Assembly: GCA_017431005.1 (NCBI GenBank)
Contig: JAFRLY010000063.1
Coordinates: 1 to 64,000 of the forward strand
Reading direction: 5' to 3'
Source: Clostridia bacterium
GTDB taxonomy: Bacteria; Bacillota; Clostridia; Christensenellales; Aristaeellaceae
Length of the DNA stretch: 64,000 nt
Part shown: piece after piece, positions 24,163 through 33,246 of the stretch
How positions within the stretch are numbered: the first letter of the stretch is position 1
Layout: each line of letters opens with the position of its first letter
Notes under the pieces: generated by a model
Told to the model about the DNA's origin: nothing
Database searches by the model: none
Seen by the model: the letters and a program-made list of their open reading frames with translations, nothing else
Position numbers and translations under genes: made by a program

Positions 24163-24969
24163 ATGGAAAGTTCCACAAAACCGGTCATTGAGAAATGGTA
24201 CCGCGCGCTGCGGTTCCCCGCTGCCCTTGACGCGGAGTTTTATGAAGCGCTGAACAGCATTCAGATTCCCGCCTCCGCCGCGCTGGATCAGTATGATCTG
24301 TCCTGTGCGGACGGGAAGCGGAATCTGCTGACGTTCCTGTATTTCTGTGAGCAGTCGTGCCGGAAGGCCGCGGCGCTGAATATCCCGGAGTCTGTGATTC
24401 TGGATACCTTCCGGGACATCGTGGTCTGGACGGTCTGGCATACCGGGCGGATCGGCGGGCTGTATCTGGGAGAGCTGTACTGGCTTTCGCTGCATCTGAA
24501 TTTGCGGCTGTTCCGTCTCGGAAGGCTTCAGTTCTGCATGGGGCATGCCTTCCGGGCCGTTCCGGAGGCCGGCATTGCCGAAGGGGATCCGGTGCTGGAG
24601 ATCCATATCCCCCGCGGCGGAAAGCTGACAGCCGAAGAATGTGAGGCGTCCATCGCCCGGGCAAAAGCTTTCTTTCCCAACTTCTTCCCGGATTTTGCGT
24701 ACAAAGGAATGACCTGCTGGTCCTGGCTGCTGGACAATACCCTCCGGAATTATCTGCCGGAAACCAGCAACATCATCCGCTTCGGCAATCTTTTCACCAA
24801 GGTGTACAGCGAGGAGAAGAACGCGCTGATCAAGTATGTCTTCAGCCCCGGCACGACGGAGGAAAGCCTTGCGGACGCGGTATGCGGTTCGGACTTCTCT
24901 CGCCGGATCAAAGATGCCGTCCTTGCCGGAGAGCATTTTCACGAAACGCTAGGTTTCATTCCGGACTGA
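24163..24969 (+). CDS. Acyltransferase-like protein (DUF5596 type)
   Basis: A 268-residue protein resembling the DUF5596 plus GNAT-like acyltransferase arrangement found beside carbohydrate genes in Clostridia. The N-terminal helical half contains FLYFCEQSCRKAAALNIPE and IVVWTVWHTGRIGGLYLGEL. The C-terminal half has VLEIHIPRGGKL and GMTCWSWLLDNTLRNYLP, with FGNLFTKVY. ATG 24163 has CGGAGG upstream. It is the third gene after the esterase and isomerase-like genes and ends before a terminator. The acyl donor and acceptor are unknown. Confidence 0.6.
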   Translation: MESSTKPVIEKWYRALRFPAALDAEFYEALNSIQIPASAALDQYDLSCADGKRNLLTFLYFCEQSCRKAAALNIPESVILDTFRDIVVWTVWHTGRIGGLYLGELYWLSLHLNLRLFRLGRLQFCMGHAFRAVPEAGIAEGDPVLEIHIPRGGKLTAEECEASIARAKAFFPNFFPDFAYKGMTCWSWLLDNTLRNYLPETSNIIRFGNLFTKVYSEEKNALIKYVFSPGTTEESLADAVCGSDFSRRIKDAVLAGEHFHETLGFIPD

Positions 24970-25005
24970 AAAACGGATCTGCCCTGCCTCAGACGCCCTG
25001 ACAGT

Positions 25006-25039
25006 AAAAGGATGCTGGCCCGAAGGTCAGCATCCTTTT
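25006..25039. terminator. Bidirectional terminator
   Basis: AAAAGGATGCTGGCC pairs with GGTCAGCATCCTTTT around CGAA. It separates the convergent acyltransferase and glutaredoxin genes and overlaps the last codons of the latter. Confidence 0.85.
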
Positions 25040-25338
25040 CTTCCGCTTCTGTGATCCTCCACAGAGCACGCGGCCGGAGACCCGTATTCAATCAGCCCCG
25101 CGTCCGCCGGGTCCACGGATACACGGCCGTCCTCAAACACAAAGGCCGGGATGCCGACGTCGCCGATTGCTTTCAGCCGGTCAAACACGGGATTTGTATC
25201 CCGAAGCCGGATAAAAGCGCCCATATTCCTGATATTCTCGCCGATGTTGATGTACTCGAATTCATCCTCGCGTCCCCTGATCTGCTCATGGATGTAATCG
25301 CAGTAGGGGCAGGTGGGCATTCCGTAAATCTTAATCAT
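25027..25338 (-). CDS. Glutaredoxin-like protein
   Basis: A 103-residue thioredoxin-fold protein. It opens MIKIYGMPTCPYCDYI with the redox motif C-P-Y-C, and GIPAFVFEDG supplies the cis-proline. It would catalyse thiol-disulfide exchange or reduce small disulfides in the cytoplasm. ATG 25338 is preferred because AAGGGAG lies upstream; a start at 25368 would precede that site. It follows the S41 peptidase gene by 37 bases and is the last gene of that unit. Confidence 0.82.
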   Translation of the reverse strand: MIKIYGMPTCPYCDYIHEQIRGREDEFEYINIGENIRNMGAFIRLRDTNPVFDRLKAIGDVGIPAFVFEDGRVSVDPADAGLIEYGSPAACSVEDHRSGRKGC

Positions 25339-25375
25339 ATTCCGTGGCTCCCTTCGTTTTGTTCTCATATGTGTT

Positions 25376-27130
25376 TCAGTACAGCGTATTGATCAGCTCC
25401 GTCAGCCGGTCCCTGTCATAGAACAGTTCCGGATCGGAGAGGTATACATCCGGCACAACCCCGGTGTCCCTGTCGTACCAGGATCCGTTTTTCACGCTCA
25501 CGACAGTTCTGAAGCCGGACAGCACGATCACGGTGTCCCATCCGGTGGAAATGGGCATCACGGTGCCGCTGCCGCCCTTGGTTGTCTGCCCGATCAGCGT
25601 CACGGCGCCGCTGTCCTTGAGCATGGCTGCCGTCATGTTCGCGCTGGAGAACGTTTCCGGCGAAATCAGGCAGAACAGCCTTTTCCTTCCCCGCAGCGTA
25701 TCCTCCTCCGTGAACTGGTGGTCCCGGTTGACATCCGCCCTGTACTTTCCGATACTCAGGCCCCCGGTAAACGTGTTGGCAATGCTCGTGTATCCCTCTC
25801 CCAGGAACCAGCTGAGCAGGCAGGCCGGGGAATTGACATCTCCGCCGTGGTTCAGGCTCAGATCCATGACCACGTTTTCAATGGGGCTGTTTTCCCGGTT
25901 AATCTGCCGGTCCGCGTACAGCATCTGCTGAACGGCGTCGCTGGAGCTGATCTCGTTTTTATCGTCCGTGTTCAGGGAATAATAACGTTCTGAATCCGTA
26001 AAGGTCGCCATCATCGGCAGCAGCACATATGCCGTATTGCCCGACTCCGTGTAGAAGTCGCTGCCGTCCGGATGATATTGATTGCAGGCGGCGGCAAAGG
26101 CGGCGGATATTTTGCTGAACCGTTCCCCGGAGAAGCCGTTTCCCGCGGGCAGGGGGTCCGTTCCGAGTCCCGACATCCAGGAAGCGAGACTGAAACTGCT
26201 GTGAAAATCATCCAGCGCGTAAACGATGGCATCCTGCAGCGCACTGTCCGCCTCCTTCGGATCCCTGCTCAGCAGCCTCTCTTCATACCCGTTGTTCCGG
26301 AAGAAGTCTCTGAAGGCGGCAATGTGATGGGCGTCCTTCAGGCCGTAGAAGGAATCCAGCGTCAGGCACAGTTCGTCGTATCCGTACTGTGCCAGCTCCG
26401 GCGAGCGCTCCGCCGGCTGCTGCGAAAAGTAGATATTCCCGAGCTCGGACGGCGCGTCAGAATATCCGAAATCGGAAATATACGCGCAGATAAACACAGC
26501 TTCACCGTTGCAGCAGAGAAAACTGCCGGGCGCTTTCGGCGCCCAGATCAGGAAATCGAAAGCGGTGTGAAGCGGAAGCAGATATTTCCCGTCCTGTGCC
26601 AGCATCGGAATGCCGTAATCCGCCAGGGAAACGGTCCGGGTGCCGCCGAGGCGGCTGAGCTCCGGCACATAAATGCGCTGCAGATAGTCCAGCGGGTTCG
26701 TCTGAATCTCGGCGGGCGAAAAAGCGGGGTCCCTGCCGAAGGTGTCCAGGCAGCTGTAGGTCAGGGTTCCCCGGCTGAAATCAATGATGATGTCTGATTT
26801 CCGGGGCAGATACGTGCAGGTAAACACACCCGCCTCCCCGTCCGTGCTGAAAGCATAGTTCTCCCCGTTGCCGGAAGGTTCCATGCTGTTCATCAGCCTG
26901 ACAATGTCCGTCAGCTCCGCGTACGGAAGATCAGCAACCCCGTCCGCGTAGTAAAGTGGGAAATCATGCAGCAGCACCATATCCACGGCTTCCAGGGCAT
27001 ACTGGTTCCCCGGATAGTAAACCGGTACGGTTTTCATCTCCAGCGTATGGGAAACCGGAGCAGCGTTTTCCCCGAAAGCGGCGGCCGGCAGCAGCGACAG
27101 CAGAACCAGCATCGCGATGATTTTTTTCAT
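25376..27130 (-). CDS. Secreted S41 family (C-terminal processing) peptidase
   Basis: A 584-residue exported protein with signal peptide MKKIIAMLVLLSLLPAAAFG. The C-terminal 200 residues have the S41 peptidase core: NVVMDLSLNHGGD, then ISPETFSSANMTA with the catalytic serine at about 495-496, then IGQTTKGGSG and DTGVVPDVYL. An EF-hand-like loop DVNRDHQFTEED (from about residue 466) is inserted just before the serine. The large N-terminal region is beta-rich and unrecognised, and a PDZ domain is not evident. It lies between DUF4886 and glutaredoxin genes on one strand. Confidence 0.75.
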   Translation of the reverse strand: MKKIIAMLVLLSLLPAAAFGENAAPVSHTLEMKTVPVYYPGNQYALEAVDMVLLHDFPLYYADGVADLPYAELTDIVRLMNSMEPSGNGENYAFSTDGEAGVFTCTYLPRKSDIIIDFSRGTLTYSCLDTFGRDPAFSPAEIQTNPLDYLQRIYVPELSRLGGTRTVSLADYGIPMLAQDGKYLLPLHTAFDFLIWAPKAPGSFLCCNGEAVFICAYISDFGYSDAPSELGNIYFSQQPAERSPELAQYGYDELCLTLDSFYGLKDAHHIAAFRDFFRNNGYEERLLSRDPKEADSALQDAIVYALDDFHSSFSLASWMSGLGTDPLPAGNGFSGERFSKISAAFAAACNQYHPDGSDFYTESGNTAYVLLPMMATFTDSERYYSLNTDDKNEISSSDAVQQMLYADRQINRENSPIENVVMDLSLNHGGDVNSPACLLSWFLGEGYTSIANTFTGGLSIGKYRADVNRDHQFTEEDTLRGRKRLFCLISPETFSSANMTAAMLKDSGAVTLIGQTTKGGSGTVMPISTGWDTVIVLSGFRTVVSVKNGSWYDRDTGVVPDVYLSDPELFYDRDRLTELINTLY

Positions 27131-27158
27131 TTTTTCCCTCCTGTGCGATGATATGCCG

Positions 27159-27926
27159 TCAGCCCTCTTTACACAGGACCGCTGCCTCTTCCCGTATCAC
27201 GGCCAGAAGCTTCCTGTCCGCCGTCTCGTCTGTTTCGCAGCATTCCGGAATGTAGGGGCACTCCCCGACCGGCGCGTGCAGAAGCGTTCCGGCCCAGGTG
27301 CAGGCCAGCGCGTACCGTCCGTACAGGAAATGCATGTGGAAGCCGTCACGGCAGATGGTTATCCCGCCCTCCGCCGGTCTGAACTCCGGATGCTTCCGGA
27401 TATTCTGGATCACGTCCCCGCAGGGAATCAGCAGCAGCTGATACTTTTCAGCGATCGCGCGGTAGCAGGCTCTGGACCGTTCATACATCTCCTGCTGGTC
27501 ACGGTGATAGCGGATGAAGGCGCTGTGGTCGCTGTCCGGCTCGTACGCCCAGGTCTGCTGCAGGCAGATCCGCGCCTGCGGCGCTTCCCTTCTCAGGTAA
27601 TCCGCCAGCAGCCCGGCAAAGGGCTCATAGGTATCCGGCCATCCGCTGTCATGGCTGGCCTGCTGCGTGACGATGAAGTCCCACGGCCGGCTGTGCAGAA
27701 TCTCCGCGATCCCGGCGTACCGGTCGGTCACAACCCCGTTTTCCTGATACTGGTAGGCCCGCTCGCCGCGCTCAATGTTGCTCCAGTGGCGTTCCAGCGA
27801 ACAGCCTCCGATATACAGGTTGACAACATGCACCGGTATCCCCATGCTTTTGCAGACGCTGTGCAGATACGCCGTTGCGTCGCGGGAAAAGCTGTTGCCG
27901 ATCGCCAGAATATTTGTTGTTTTCAT
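27159..27926 (-). CDS. DUF4886 SGNH-type hydrolase
   Basis: A 255-residue protein with the DUF4886 pattern, an SGNH/GDSL hydrolase relative. The N-terminal ILAIGNSFSRDAT carries the block I serine, NLYIGGCSLERHW and DFIVTQQASHDSGW follow, and the C-terminal CRDGFHMHFLYGRYALA supplies the aspartate and histidine. It lacks a signal peptide and may deacylate oligosaccharides after uptake. GGGAGG precedes the start. It heads the DUF4886-S41-glutaredoxin unit downstream of the GH2 terminator. Confidence 0.8.
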   Translation of the reverse strand: MKTTNILAIGNSFSRDATAYLHSVCKSMGIPVHVVNLYIGGCSLERHWSNIERGERAYQYQENGVVTDRYAGIAEILHSRPWDFIVTQQASHDSGWPDTYEPFAGLLADYLRREAPQARICLQQTWAYEPDSDHSAFIRYHRDQQEMYERSRACYRAIAEKYQLLLIPCGDVIQNIRKHPEFRPAEGGITICRDGFHMHFLYGRYALACTWAGTLLHAPVGECPYIPECCETDETADRKLLAVIREEAAVLCKEG

Positions 27927-28080
27927 TTTCTTCTGCCTCCCTGCCGCTGCATACGGGCGGCCCGGTTACATATGACAATATTACCATATCACAGATGCCG
28001 GAGCCTGTAAAATGCTTTTTCAGGCGGCGGCAAAGCCCTGCCTGTCTTCGGAACAGCCGCGGCGATGCCGCTTTCACAGA

Positions 28081-28110
28081 CTGAAAAGCTCCCGGCTGAT
28101 CGGCCGGGAG
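28081..28110 (-). terminator. Terminator after GH2 gene
   Basis: CTCCCGGC pairs with GCCGGGAG and is followed on the minus strand by CTTTTCAG. Confidence 0.7.
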
Positions 28111-28121
28111 TCTGCTTTTCA

Positions 28122-30467
28122 TTATTTCTTTATGGAGATGACTGCCTGCGCCTGCTGTTTTCCGTCCGTTGCGGTGATCACGATCTGCTTTCCCGCTTCC
28201 GCGCGGATCACAGCAATCGCCCTGCCGTAATAAGTGGTGAAGCTGCCGGTATCATATGCTTCCTCCGTGCGCGGCGCGGCGCTGCCGAATGCCAGCAGCT
28301 CGCCTCCCTCTGCGGTAACGGTTACTTTCCTGTCGCCGTTGGATTCCACGATCCCGCGCTTATCCTGCACATTGACAGGAACATACAGGATTTCACCGGG
28401 CTTCGCTTCCTTCTTTTCCGGACATACGGCCAGCGCGGGGTTTTCAGCTGTTTTCAGTTCGCTCCTGCTGACGGCATAGCCCTTTTCATCGTAGTTTACA
28501 GCGGTCAGCGTGCCCGGCTGATAGACCAGTTTGAATACCGTCCTGCCGCCCTTTGGCTTCTGCTTTTTGGTTCGCTTTCCGTTCAGCTCCAGGGCCACGG
28601 CGGCAGCGTCGGAATAGACCTCGATCACTGCTTTCTGTCCCTCGCAGCCCTGCCAGCTCCAGGAGGGAACGGCGTTGGTGCCGCGCCAGACAGATTTTGC
28701 GGGCTTGACGCCGGGATGATTGATGGGCTGCACGCCGATCTTCGGCGCATCCAGCAGTCCCCAGGCGCATTGCGCCAGGAACAGTTCCGCGTTCGGCGTT
28801 CCCAGGATATCCATGGCCCCGGTATCGGCCAGCAGCCAGGGATAGGGCTTGTCAAACCCTCTGCCGTCCGGCGTATAGGACCAGGCGCCGATGCCGCACT
28901 CACCCAGGTAATCCCACGCTGTCCACATGAAATCGCCCACCAGATAAGGCAGTTCCTTCACCATCTGCCAGTTTTTGTAAATATCCTGGGGGAAGGTTTC
29001 GCTGCCCACCACAATACGGTTCGGGTGCTTTTTGGCTTCCATCCTGTAACGGCCCGATGCATAGTTGTAGCCCGCAATGTCCAGGGCGTCCAGCACCGGC
29101 GTGGTCACCTCATCCGCCTTTTTGCCGTTGGCCGCCTTGTTCATACCGCTGCCCACCATGGAAGCCATCAGGTTGAACATGGTGCTGCTCATGCCGGAGG
29201 AATTCTTTTGCTTCTTTTCGTCCGCCCGGCCGGAGCCGTCCTCTTTGTAGATCGCGTTGCCCTTGGCGGAGCGGGTAATGATCATCAGGTTGATGCCGCC
29301 GGTGGCTGCACGTCCGGGATCCAGCTGATGCAGCAGGGCCACCATTTCTTTGGCCAGCTGCACACCCTTTTCAGTGGCAGGCTCACTGATCTCATTTCCG
29401 ATGGAGTACATGATCACGGAAGGATGATTGTAGTCCCGGTTCACCAGCTTCGTCAGGTCATCCTTCCAGTTTGCCGTAAAGTCGGTGGCATAATCGTGCA
29501 GGGTTTTGTGGTTGTACCACATATCCCAGGTTTCATCCATGACGTACAGGCCCACTTTGTCGCAGGCCTCCAGCAAAGCCCGGGAGGCAGGATTGTGGCT
29601 GATGCGCAGCGCGTTGAAGCCCGCTTCCTTCAGCAGCTTCGCCCGGCGGTATTCACTCTCATCATATGTGGCTGCACCAAGAATGCCGCTGTCATGATGG
29701 ATGCAGCCGCCCCGCAGCAGGGTCTCCTGCCCGTTGATGAACAGGCCTTTATTGCTCCAGGTGATCTGCCGGATGCCGAAGGAAATGGTTTCCTCGTCCA
29801 CCGGCTTTCCGCCCTTTTTCAGCGTCACACGGGCGGTATACAGAACAGGCGTTTCCGCGCTCCACAGCTGGGCGTTGCGGATCTCCAGCGTGATGTCGCT
29901 GCCCTGGCCTTCCGCAACCGTTTTCCCCTGTGCGTTTCTGATCTCAACAGCGATATCGCCGCTGCCCGCGATCTCCGTCCGCACCCGGATTTTCGCCGGT
30001 TCGACGGAAACCGTATCCACCTTCACGCCTTCAAAAGCGATATGATCCTCCTCCGCTGTCAGCAGCCAGACAGGGCGGTAGATGCCGCTGCCGCAGTACC
30101 AGCGGGAGTTGGGAAGCTGGCTGTTGTCCACCCGGACGGAAACAGTGTTTTCACCCGCGTGCACCAGCTTCGTGATATCCGCCGTAAAGGGAATGTAGCC
30201 ATAGGCGCAGCTGCCCGCTTCCTCGCCGTTGACGGTGACGGTCGTGTTCCGGTATGCGCCTTCAAAATGCAGCAGCATGGGCTTCCCGGCCTGTGTTTCT
30301 TCCACAGTGAACGTCTTTTCATACTGATAGATTCCTCCGGGGAAAAAGGCATGGCCGCTGCCCCCGGGAGCGTCCGCCTGCCGTTTTTCATGGATCATTG
30401 CGTCATGCGGCAGGGTCACCGATGCGCCATTGCAGGTCCAGTCCGTCATGAACCCGGTCTTCTTCAT
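28122..30467 (-). CDS. GH2 family beta-glycosidase
   Basis: A 781-residue GH2 enzyme, most like beta-galactosidases. It shows the N-terminal sugar-binding domain (LPHDAMIHEKR, GGIYQYEKTF, LHFEGAYRNTTVTVNG), then the immunoglobulin-like domain, then the barrel with acid/base Glu359 in SIGNEISE and nucleophile Glu490 in VGSETFPQ. C-terminal beta domains follow. No signal peptide is present. The start at 30467 lies 36 bases after the upstream GH3 gene, so both form an operon behind an AraC-type regulator. Galactosidase is likely; mannosidase- or glucuronidase-like activity cannot be excluded. Confidence 0.85.
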   Translation of the reverse strand: MKKTGFMTDWTCNGASVTLPHDAMIHEKRQADAPGGSGHAFFPGGIYQYEKTFTVEETQAGKPMLLHFEGAYRNTTVTVNGEEAGSCAYGYIPFTADITKLVHAGENTVSVRVDNSQLPNSRWYCGSGIYRPVWLLTAEEDHIAFEGVKVDTVSVEPAKIRVRTEIAGSGDIAVEIRNAQGKTVAEGQGSDITLEIRNAQLWSAETPVLYTARVTLKKGGKPVDEETISFGIRQITWSNKGLFINGQETLLRGGCIHHDSGILGAATYDESEYRRAKLLKEAGFNALRISHNPASRALLEACDKVGLYVMDETWDMWYNHKTLHDYATDFTANWKDDLTKLVNRDYNHPSVIMYSIGNEISEPATEKGVQLAKEMVALLHQLDPGRAATGGINLMIITRSAKGNAIYKEDGSGRADEKKQKNSSGMSSTMFNLMASMVGSGMNKAANGKKADEVTTPVLDALDIAGYNYASGRYRMEAKKHPNRIVVGSETFPQDIYKNWQMVKELPYLVGDFMWTAWDYLGECGIGAWSYTPDGRGFDKPYPWLLADTGAMDILGTPNAELFLAQCAWGLLDAPKIGVQPINHPGVKPAKSVWRGTNAVPSWSWQGCEGQKAVIEVYSDAAAVALELNGKRTKKQKPKGGRTVFKLVYQPGTLTAVNYDEKGYAVSRSELKTAENPALAVCPEKKEAKPGEILYVPVNVQDKRGIVESNGDRKVTVTAEGGELLAFGSAAPRTEEAYDTGSFTTYYGRAIAVIRAEAGKQIVITATDGKQQAQAVISIKK

Positions 30468-30503
30468 TCTGAGGCACCTTCCTTTGTTCTTATTTGTTGT
30501 CTG

Positions 30504-33131
30504 TCAGTTACGGTTTTCCGCCCGGCTCTTCCCGCATGCCAGGACCAGCTTCAGGATCCGGCAGGCGCAGGCCTGCAGCTCCCCGAGGGTAATCGGATAA
30601 GCAGCCTTGTCCTTCGTGCTATTCAGCGCTTCGAGGATATGATCGACGTCCGCCTGGCTGCCCGGCATGGTCAGATCGTTGCCGGCCTTGATGCAGCCTG
30701 CCGAGTTGGAAGTAGGATACTTTTTCTGCTGCGGGCCCTCAAGGGTTTCTTCACCGGTGGTGCCCCAGTCGGTCATCACGACGCCCCGGAAGCCCCATTC
30801 GTCCCGCAGAACAGAAGTCAGCAATTCATAGCTGTTGGCGGAGTGGATCCCGTTGACCAGGTTGTAGGAGGTCATCAGGGACAGCGGCTGGGATTCCCGC
30901 ACAGCAATTTCAAAGCCGCGCAGGTAAATTTCCCTGAGTGCGCGCTCGCTGCAGTGGCTGTTGCAGAAGTTGCGGTTATCCTCCTGATTGTTCAGGGCAA
31001 AATGCTTGATGGTAGTGCCGCAGCCCGGGTGGCGCTGCACGGCCAGGGTGTCCGCGGCGGCGCATTTTCCGCTCAGCAGCGGATCCTCGGAATAGTATTC
31101 AAAATTCCGTCCGCACAGGGGGTTGCGCTGGATGTTCATACCGGGAGCCAGCCAGAGGGTCACTCCGAACTCTTCCATTTCCTCGCCCACGATGTCGCCG
31201 GCGGCAGCCACTGCTTCCATATCCCAGGTCTGGGCCAGCAGCGTGGCGATCGGGATCGCCGTGCAGTACTGATAGTAATCCACTGCGTCAGCCGGACGCT
31301 CCGGCGCAACAGCGCCGAACAGCTTTTCCATGCCGCCCAGAGCCGATTCGCCCAGGCCGGGGATCACATGATCCTGGCTGTCCGCCACGAAGGTGCGGGA
31401 CAGGCGTAGACCCGCCGGGCCGTCCGCCAGCACGATATTGGGCACACCCCGGCTTTCCAGCAGGATGGAGGTGGTGTCTCCGGCTCCGCCGGGAACCGCC
31501 ACGGAAGCTGCGCCGATTTGCGGCCCGCCGGCCTGGGGCCCGCCGAACATACCGCCCCGTTCATTGCCGATGCAGAGAGTCGCCAGCTCTTCCTTTGTCA
31601 GCTGGGCGGTCATTTCCTCCGCAGTGGCCCTGCCGGCCAGGATATCCGCCAGGGTGATCTGCTCCTTTTTGCCGGTATGCATTTCCTCCGGCGTTCCGGA
31701 ATAAACTGCTTCCTCTGTGCGGATGGTGGCGGTGATAATTTCGATAGTCAGCGCTTTTTCCTTTTCCGCCTGTTCTCCGGGATATGTATAAGCAGTGGTG
31801 TTGCGGGAAGAGATTTCCTGGATCGGATGATCGGGCACCAGGCGGTTGCTCAGCTTTTCCGTGATCTTTTCCTCAGCAATCACCAGCGCGGCGGCAATAT
31901 GCGTATTGCGGGAGTGGCTGCCCACGCGGATATAGTACGTGCCTGCCTCCAGCACCCAGGCCGCCCGCTTCTCGTCATAGCTTGCCATGGAGCGGATGGC
32001 AAAGGTGATCTTCAGGGTTTCGGATTCTCCGGGCTTCAATATCCCGGTCTTGGCAAATCCGGCCAGTTCCTGATAAGGCTTTTCGAGTGTGCCTGCCGGT
32101 GCGGAATAATACACCTGAACCACCTCGCGGCCCGCGCAGGCAGCGCCGGTGTTTGTCACGCTGACCAGCACCTCCACGGTTTCTCCGGAGATCCGCACCG
32201 CCTGCACCTGCTGTTTGAATTCCGTATAGCTCAGTCCGTAGCCGAAGGGATAGGCAGGCTTCACTCCGAAGGTGTCAAAATACCGGTAGCCAACATAGAT
32301 GCCCTCGTTATACCAGGCGTCGTCCAGATCTCCGCTGACGTGGCTGAAGATCGCCGCAGAAGGATAATCCTCATAGTTCTCGGCCCAGGTCATGGCCAGA
32401 CGGCCGGAAGGTGTTTCCCTGCCGGTCAGAACATCCGCCAGCGCGTGGCCGCTGACGCAGCCCGCCTGGCTCATCAGCAGCACCGCGCCGATGCCCGCTT
32501 TGTTCCGCAGGTATTTGGTATCAATCACACCGCCCACGTTCAGAACGACGATCACGCTGCCGTAAGCGGCCGTCAGCGTGTCCAGGCAGTTCTTTTCGTC
32601 GTCAGTCAGTTCATAATCTCCCGGAGCCGCCTTCCGGTCCGCGCCTTCGCCGCTGTTGCGGGAGATGACAAAGATCGCCGCGTCCGCCCGGGTCTTTTCC
32701 AGAGTTTCCCCGGTAATCTCCGGCAGTGCAGGATCCCTGGGCCGTTCGGCCAGCAGGTCCATCAGGGCCGCAGCTCCTTTTTCCGCCAGCAGGGCGCTGA
32801 TGCGGGCAAAGGCCGCTTCCTGAGCCTTCTGGCAGATCACGTCATACTGATCCAGCCATTCCTTGGTGGTCACAGTCAAGCCGGCTTCCTCCAGCCCCTG
32901 TTCGATGTTGACCACAAGCCGGGAGTTCACATCGCCGGAGCCGATGCCGCCCTTGATGGTTCTGCGCACACCGCCTCCGAAGGCGGCCACTGTTTTCACG
33001 TTTTTCAGCGGGAGCGCGCCTTTGTTTTCCAGCAGCACCATGCCTTCCGCCGCGATGCTCCTGCAGCGGTTCATATTCCGGATTTCCCGGGCGCTGATTT
33101 CCGGATTCTTCGTCGCGTAGATCTTTGCCAT
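30504..33131 (-). CDS. GH3 beta-glucosidase with reversed domain order
   Basis: An 875-residue GH3 enzyme in which the usual C-terminal domain comes first (AAEGMVLLENKGALPL, AAFGGGVRRTIKGGIGSGD). A fibronectin III-like domain follows (about residues 330-440), and the catalytic barrel is last, with GMNIQRNPLCGRNFEYYSEDP and the nucleophile Asp788 in VVMTDWGTTG. This permuted order is known from rumen beta-glucosidases. The start MAKIYATKNPE at 33131 has GGAGGG six bases upstream; further in-frame ATGs at 33137 and 33185 fit less well. It is intracellular and co-transcribed with GH2. Confidence 0.87.
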   Translation of the reverse strand: MAKIYATKNPEISAREIRNMNRCRSIAAEGMVLLENKGALPLKNVKTVAAFGGGVRRTIKGGIGSGDVNSRLVVNIEQGLEEAGLTVTTKEWLDQYDVICQKAQEAAFARISALLAEKGAAALMDLLAERPRDPALPEITGETLEKTRADAAIFVISRNSGEGADRKAAPGDYELTDDEKNCLDTLTAAYGSVIVVLNVGGVIDTKYLRNKAGIGAVLLMSQAGCVSGHALADVLTGRETPSGRLAMTWAENYEDYPSAAIFSHVSGDLDDAWYNEGIYVGYRYFDTFGVKPAYPFGYGLSYTEFKQQVQAVRISGETVEVLVSVTNTGAACAGREVVQVYYSAPAGTLEKPYQELAGFAKTGILKPGESETLKITFAIRSMASYDEKRAAWVLEAGTYYIRVGSHSRNTHIAAALVIAEEKITEKLSNRLVPDHPIQEISSRNTTAYTYPGEQAEKEKALTIEIITATIRTEEAVYSGTPEEMHTGKKEQITLADILAGRATAEEMTAQLTKEELATLCIGNERGGMFGGPQAGGPQIGAASVAVPGGAGDTTSILLESRGVPNIVLADGPAGLRLSRTFVADSQDHVIPGLGESALGGMEKLFGAVAPERPADAVDYYQYCTAIPIATLLAQTWDMEAVAAAGDIVGEEMEEFGVTLWLAPGMNIQRNPLCGRNFEYYSEDPLLSGKCAAADTLAVQRHPGCGTTIKHFALNNQEDNRNFCNSHCSERALREIYLRGFEIAVRESQPLSLMTSYNLVNGIHSANSYELLTSVLRDEWGFRGVVMTDWGTTGEETLEGPQQKKYPTSNSAGCIKAGNDLTMPGSQADVDHILEALNSTKDKAAYPITLGELQACACRILKLVLACGKSRAENRN

Positions 33132-33180
33132 GTTCATCCCTCCGTATTCTGCATGTGAGAAACGATTCCTGTTCATATAC

Positions 33181-33246
33181 ATCATACAGAAAAACGGATG
33201 CGCTCATCTGTCATCCATGTGTACTTTTTTACAATGATGTGCTCAT
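33181..33246 (-). promoter_or_regulatory. GH3-GH2 promoter with AraC-type direct repeats
   Basis: On the minus strand ATGAGC(A/G)CATC occurs twice (33236-33246 and 33197-33207), 39 bases apart. The second copy overlaps the -35 position of a -10 box TATGAT (33181-33186) that lacks a good -35 hexamer. This is the layout of an activator-dependent promoter. The first copy overlaps the end of the AraC-type gene. Confidence 0.5.
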
